This document shows, piece after piece, positions 59,481 to 64,000 of a DNA stretch of 64,000 nucleotides. Source of the DNA: Micrasema longulum (Eukaryota; Arthropoda; Insecta; Trichoptera; Brachycentridae); the NCBI GenBank assembly GCA_022494885.1, contig JAGVSM010004511.1, positions 1-64,000 on the forward strand. The letters are read 5' to 3'. Below the pieces are notes generated by a model, which worked only from the letters and a program-made list of their open reading frames with translations, searched no databases and was not told the DNA's origin. The position numbers and the translations under genes were made by a program. Within the stretch, counting starts at the first letter, position 1, and the number at the start of each line of letters is the position of its first letter.

Positions 59481-60145
59481 AGGTAAAAAATATATGGATA
59501 TAAGAAGGATGATTGAATTCAAAAGCAAATTGTAAATAACTTTTAAAGAATTTAAACAAAAATCAAATCAAATTATAGGTTTAAAGCAAAGCTCGTTGTA
59601 AATTTTCATACGAATAAACACGTTTTCATAATCAAAATTAGATTTTACTGTATATACAGTTGAAGATAACTAACTATTAACTATTAACAAATTAATGTTA
59701 AAAACAAATAATAAAAATTAGTTTACAGTGAGTATATATAAAATATTATATAGTACATAAAAATATTTGATGGATCAATTTCAGAAAGAGATAGGATAAT
59801 AATAATACACATTAAAAGCAGAGAAAAATTTCATGAAAAAGAAAGTTTTATTACGACATTCATAATTAGTTTTAAACGGTGCATTTAAAAACCGTTTTAA
59901 AATGAATAATTGTTGTATTAAAAATGTCTTTAAAATTAAAATTATAGTTCTTTAAAACCATTAAAAGTGGTTTTAAGATTTCTTGAAGATAATTAAGGTT
60001 TTTTTTTTACCATCAAATATTATAATTTAATAAAGAAAAGCTAGAGTTGTATTGTAATCTAGGGTTTGAGAATTTTGTAAATTAGTGGGTTTTTTTTCTA
60101 TGAAAGTTTGTATACAATATACTTTTTTTATTTTACCTTTAAAAA
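59480..60145. other. Unassigned AT-rich stretch
   Basis: Probably further LINE 3' UTR, but no coding sequence is found. Confidence 0.35.
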
Positions 60146-60149
60146 ACCG

Positions 60150-60878
60150 GGAACTGTCATATGTCTATATATGAGTTTGATTCGCAGTAATCTTGAGTAT
60201 GCCTCATACGTATGGAGTCCGCAATATCAAAATCATATAAATTCAATAGAATTTGTTCAAAATAAGTTCTTAAAGTACCTTTTGTATAAGTTCCAAATTT
60301 CCAAACCACGTCCTAATTCAAATTACGAGCAACTTTTAACTCTTTTTCATTTTAATTCTCTGATAAAACGCCGCGTTTTTTTCGATATAAAATTTCTGTA
60401 TAAAATATTAAACTATTAAGTAGATACTAAACTCCTAAATAAAATACAAATAAATGCGAGATTAAGAACACTCAGACATCGGGAAATATTTAAACTGCCT
60501 TTGTTTTCAAATAATTCTACATACCACACACCTATGGCCCGCATGTGTCGGGAATATAATATATACTTCCGAAACAATAAAATTGTCATTTATCATGATA
60601 CTCTCTCAGCTTTTGCGAATAATTTCTTTTGCGAATAATCTTATTTAGTAAATACACACGTACAACTTTTTTTGATTTTTGATTTTTTATTGCATTGAAT
60701 CATGTATAAAAAATATTCAAAAATATGTATTACATCTTAATATATAAATCTATTTTGTGTAATTCTATAATTAAAGATATATATGCATGAAAAAATTAAT
60801 CGACGAATGCTTTCAAGATGTTTGTTTTCTAGTATGTATCTTTGTTGAATTACCTAATAAAATAAAATAAAATTTTAT
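60150..60878 (+). pseudogene. LINE-gamma copy, C-terminal coding with one stop
   Basis: The frame from 60150 reads CLYMSLIRSNLEYASYVWSP, NHINSIEFVQNKFLKYLLYK, EQLLTLFHFNSLIKRRVF, DIKFLYKILNY, a TAA at 60417, then in the same frame KLLNKIQINARLRTLRHREI, PLFSNNSTYHTPMARMCREY and IVIYHDTLSAFANN. Motif order is CR1/Jockey-group. The 3' UTR ends GAATTACCTAATAAAATAAAATAAA. Confidence 0.8.
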
Positions 60879-60879
60879 A

Positions 60880-61190
60880 ATTTATTGAGGGTTTATGTAG
60901 TTCTTTTATAACTCATTTTAAATAGTAAATTCTAGACTTTTTAAATATTATTTTATTATTGTTTTTTTAGCGACTTTTCTTTAATTCAATTCATCTGTTG
61001 TCCTGTCAGAAATTGTATTATATATTGTGTTGTGTTCGTTATTGGTGCTGTGTTAGGTTTACGTTTTCTTGTAATAATATCCCTGATTTTATAGCAATAC
61101 AGTACATGCACAACAATTAACTTAAATAGAATTTTAAAAAACGATTAGGATTAGGATTAGGCTTCAATATTGAAATGTTTTTAACTATCA
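60880..61190. other. Unassigned stretch
   Basis: (ATTAGG)3 at 61146-61165 is a short simple repeat. No gene. Confidence 0.4.
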
Positions 61191-61194
61191 ATCA

Positions 61195-61395
61195 CCAAAT
61201 TATTGTATTTCAACCGTCCATGCGCTCTATAGCTGCAAGATGAAATTTTTCGTCAAATTTAAACATAATTTAAATAAGGGCTAGAATCTTTACTTTCCAT
61301 TCGCTCTGTAGCTGCAAAACATGTTGGGATATTTATTTATTGTACAGCGCCCTTGAGGTGATTTTCCCTAAAATAGTAAATTATCCAACTAGTAT
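61195..61395 (+). repeat. Repeat L, copy 2
   Basis: GCGCTCTATAGCTGCAAGATG (61220) and CGCTCTGTAGCTGCAAAACATG, TGTACAGCGCCCTTGAGGTGA (61300-61362). The first word shows a partial internal duplication. Confidence 0.5.
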
Positions 61396-61426
61396 AATAA
61401 TGAAATTATTATAATGAAAAATTGCA

Positions 61427-62440
61427 ATGTACGTACCTACTTCAAATGAACGTAGTTATACAGAAAGCAGCGAGTCCACAATTTTGAAAAAATGAGATAT
61501 TAGTGTTATCGGGTGCAGTATGGCCAATTCAAAGTTTTGCTAAAAACAGCAAAGCCGCTTTCACAAAAACGGCATTTCTCAATTTGCAAAAAACACCCAC
61601 AGCACTTAAAATATCTTACGGTTCTTGAAAAATATTAAAACTGGTATATACGTAACTAGATTTTTGTGTATTATATTTTTTAAAAACCTATATATACATT
61701 GTTTATCATTTATCAATGTCAAAAACATTCTAACTGTTAAGTAGATTTCATTATTCACTATTTTCACAAATGTGATATTATTAATTTATTTTTTTTCATT
61801 AACGCCCAAAAGGCATTTACAAAAATAAAAATTAAATACATGCTAACATACTAAATAATAAAAACAGAGTATACAGAAAAAATATGTGAAATTAGTTAAA
61901 AGGAAATAATAAAAAGTTTTACAAATCAAAAAAAAAAACAATAATATCAAAGGCATGCAAGAAAAAACAGTAAGCATATAAACAAAAAATGCAAAGATAT
62001 AAGCTTATGAAATAAATTATGTAAAGCAAACAATAAATAAAGTGTTACAGTAAGCAAGAAAGACATTTTTAAGTTAAATTAATAAACAAGCAAGCATATA
62101 TTATTACAAAAAAAAATGAAATAAAAATATGTATCTATGAAATGCGTATTTGCCAATACTACAATGCAATTTGGAATAATAGTAAAAAAACAAGTATAAG
62201 GTAATAAAAATTAACAAGCATTTTTTTAATTTATGGAATTGAATGGTCAATAATAGTTTGACGAGCAGCTACAAATAAACTTGATATTGTGGACTTATAG
62301 GATAGTAAAGAATTGGACAGAATGTCTGCAGCCGTTCCATAAGTGTTACCTAACCTATGCAGTCTCGGTATCAATGAATTATCTCAGTTTCACTTTTCTA
62401 TGGCTGGCTGCTTTCTGTACAACTACGTTCAAATGTGATT
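61427..62440. mobile_element. Family H element with nested LINE
   Basis: Terminal repeats of about 30 bp: AATGAACGTAGTTATACAGA..GCAGC at 61434 and the inverse GCTGCTTTCTGTACAACTACGTTCAAATG ending near 62437. The inner sequence 61455-61660 is shared with 42880-43070. A minus-oriented LINE end fills 61785-62395. Transposase not seen. Confidence 0.6.
61785..62395 (-). pseudogene. LINE C-terminus and 3' UTR inside family H
   Basis: The minus strand reads IPRLHRLGNTYGTAADILSN then SLLSYKSTISSLFVAARQTI and IDHSIP with a stop at about 62231. The 3' UTR ends with TTTTGTAAATGCCTTTTGGGCG near 61803. Short, but the frame is clean. Confidence 0.65.
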
Positions 62441-62444
62441 TCAT

Positions 62445-62690
62445 GTGAATTGAACTTGTTTAAATCTACCCTTAATTCGAAGAAACCTGTTTTTCATGAT
62501 ATTTTTATATCTGGACGTGCAATAAGGGTCGTGGGAAGATCGAAAAATAGTCAAGTTGGTCAGTTAGGATCGGAGTTTAAACATTTTTTTAAACCTGTTT
62601 TATGATAACTTGTTCTAGCTTGTCACAGGATACTTTTTAATCTATCAATGACGCACTATAAATAGATACGTAACTGGTTCATATCACAAA
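62445..62690. other. Unassigned spacer
   Basis: Nothing recognised. Confidence 0.4.
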
Positions 62691-62699
62691 GTTTGTGGC

Positions 62700-63550
62700 A
62701 TTAGTTGGATATAGTTCGCAGTCTCCTTGAACATGCCTCCTCTGTGTGGTCTCCTCAGTATTCCATACACAAGATAGGGCTTGAAAATATTCAGGAAACA
62801 TTTTTGAGATATCTCAATTGGAGATCCAGATTTACGAACCTTAACTATAAAACTTCTTGTCATAAACATAATATACTTAGTCTTGAGGATCGTCGTTTGG
62901 TATTAGATATGGAGATTTTACATGATATTCTTAATGGACGTCTTGATAGTCCTGTTCTGGTTTCTGAGTTGGCCCTTAATGTACCTGGCTACCGCACCCG
63001 TCACACGAATCTATCTCTTTTCCATCAACCTACATTTCGCACCAACTATGCACAGAACTCTCCTCTGATTCGCTTGACGCGTAATTATATATTTTTTTTT
63101 CAATAACATAGACATATTTAACTGCAGTAAACTCACTTTTAAAACCAAAATTTAAAAACTATTATATGAAAAATATATGTTTCTTTATAAAAAAAAATAT
63201 TTTACATTATAAATTTAAGTTGTTTCTATTCACTCATATCAAACACACACTCACCCTGTCCATAAACCTACCCTCACACCCATATACAATCACACACATA
63301 TTCAAAAACGTACCAAAACTACACTCTACATTTTTACACACGCATCCTCACACAAAAAAAAAACTCGCACACATGCACTTCTATGAATTAATATCTAGCT
63401 GAACTGGATTTTTATGATTGTATTTATGTGAAAAACTGATTTGGCTTTATTTTATGTTATTTTTATTATGTTGTTAAGGAATATTTTTTTTGTATTGCTG
63501 TTGTTTTTCTGAATAAACAAAATTAAATTAAAATTAAAATTAAAATTAAA
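62700..63550 (+). pseudogene. CR1/Jockey-like LINE, C-terminal coding and CA-rich 3' UTR
   Basis: The frame 62705-63104 reads IVRSLLEHASSVWSPQYS, IGLENIQETFLRYLNW, then LSLEDRRLVLDMEILHDILN, LALNVPGYRTRHTNLSLFHQ and FRTNYAQNSPLIRLTRNY. It is open for 133 codons, with the R-S-x-x-E-x-A-S-x-V-W-S-P thumb motif and the V-P..R....F....T-N-Y..NSP..R..R..N C-terminus. The 3' UTR is rich in CACACA words (63235-63370) and ends in (TTAAAA)n at 63520-63555. Confidence 0.8.
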
Positions 63551-63559
63551 AAAAAAACT

Positions 63560-64000
63560 CATTTGTGCATTTTGAATTCACATGTAATTTATGAACAATA
63601 TCTAAATGTATCGAATTGTGATTATTATACCAATATACATATGTATTGTATATTGTTTGTAAACCATAATAAAAAAATAAATTTATAATTTATAATTGTA
63701 TTTTGATTGATTCATTTCAATTTAGTTGGCAAAGATTTACAATTCTCTTTAGTTTTAATAATGTCCATTAATAATAATAGAAAGCGGAATTTGTCAATGC
63801 TTGAGAATGGCTTAAATCCATTTTGTCCCAGTTTGGGATTACGTCCACGAACGACAAGACAGGCGAAATCCCGGGCGCTTATTCAACAATTTATATTCCT
63901 GGTTTGTTTTCTCATTAAAACTTTGGAGAATTTAATGGAAACTTGCTCCGCAGTATCCCGTTTATCATATTCCTTGGTCGCCCTGGCGGTTCTTCTCCCT
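63560..64000. other. Unassigned, GC-richer at window end
   Basis: 63820-64000 is less AT-rich (CCACGAACGACAAGACAGGC, CCCGGGCGCTTATTC, GCCCTGGCGGTTCTTC). No complete frame can be judged because the window ends. Confidence 0.35.

Noticed and set aside
61146..61165. Telomeric repeat
   Set aside because: Only three units of ATTAGG, not the TTAGG of insect telomeres.

Overview
The window looks like gene-poor, AT-rich DNA from a large arthropod (most likely insect) nuclear genome. The evidence is the very low coding density, poly(A)/poly(T)-tailed retroposons, several tRNA-derived SINE families, RTE and Jockey/CR1-like LINE remnants, Penelope-like elements, Helitrons ending in CTAG, and TTAA- and TA-flanked DNA transposons. 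There is no prokaryotic gene organisation, no CRISPR array, no rRNA gene and no convincing free-standing tRNA gene. The species cannot be named from this sequence.

I find no intact host gene. Nearly every recognisable reading frame is a decayed piece of a transposon. The one stretch that behaves like a host exon is 52320-52452: GC-rich, an open frame, a 3' splice-site-like CAG before it and a GTTAGT donor-like site after it, lying inside a broken SINE. Five short CpG-rich islands (about 2040-2120, 20510-20650, 31060-31290, 39340-39540, 49930-50120) stand out from the AT-rich background and could be promoters, first exons or old insertions.

Family names used below are local. Non-LTR elements: LINE-alpha (3' end with AGTGAGGTCACATTA; best copy 53013-54606), LINE-beta (C-terminus with a P-M-V-M-P/L-V motif; 14222, 25740, 49315, 50545, 55505), LINE-gamma (478, 30205, 60150), LINE-delta (zinc-knuckle C-terminus; 36592, 51490), RTE (11564 plus, 13727 minus, 26053 minus), and several single copies. 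SINEs: SINE-1 (tRNA head with a CAC loop), SINE-2 (the commonest), SINE-3 and SINE-4 (tRNA-Tyr-like head). DNA elements: TT (TTAA-flanked), MITE-A (long inverted arms), two elements with TTAGGGT termini, a TAA-flanked foldback, family H, a Tigger/pogo relative and two Helitrons. Penelope-like elements (PLE) come in at least four tail types, each ending in a hammerhead-ribozyme-like fold and a family-specific tail.

Layout. 1-6.4 kb: TT element, PLE-2 unit, MITE-A, SINE-2 and a PLE-1 copy with a GIY-YIG frame. 6.4-14.5 kb: LINE-alpha with a nested SINE, LINE fragments, Helitron, RTE and another PLE-1. 14.6-18.1 kb: a three-level nest inside a TT element, a LINE with a minisatellite in its 3' region, and another TT copy. 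18.5-26.7 kb: decayed LINEs, SINEs and RTE. 26.8-28.1 kb: a roughly 157-bp tandem repeat split by MITE-A. 28.5-43 kb: mixed LINE, SINE, PLE, Helitron, a solo LTR and a CpG island. 43.5-45.4 kb: one MITE-A copy holding three further elements. 45.4-57.4 kb: SINE-2, LINE-beta/delta, the exon-like segment, LINE-alpha with a PLE nested in it, and a Tigger element. 57.7-64 kb: PLE-1 tails bracketing other repeats, LINE-gamma, family H with a LINE inside, and a final LINE.

These parts do not work together as a pathway. They record successive insertions, and the nests give relative ages. The most interesting recurrent signal is the hammerhead-like motif at the ends of several different PLE families, often with an inverted copy of the tail on the other side.
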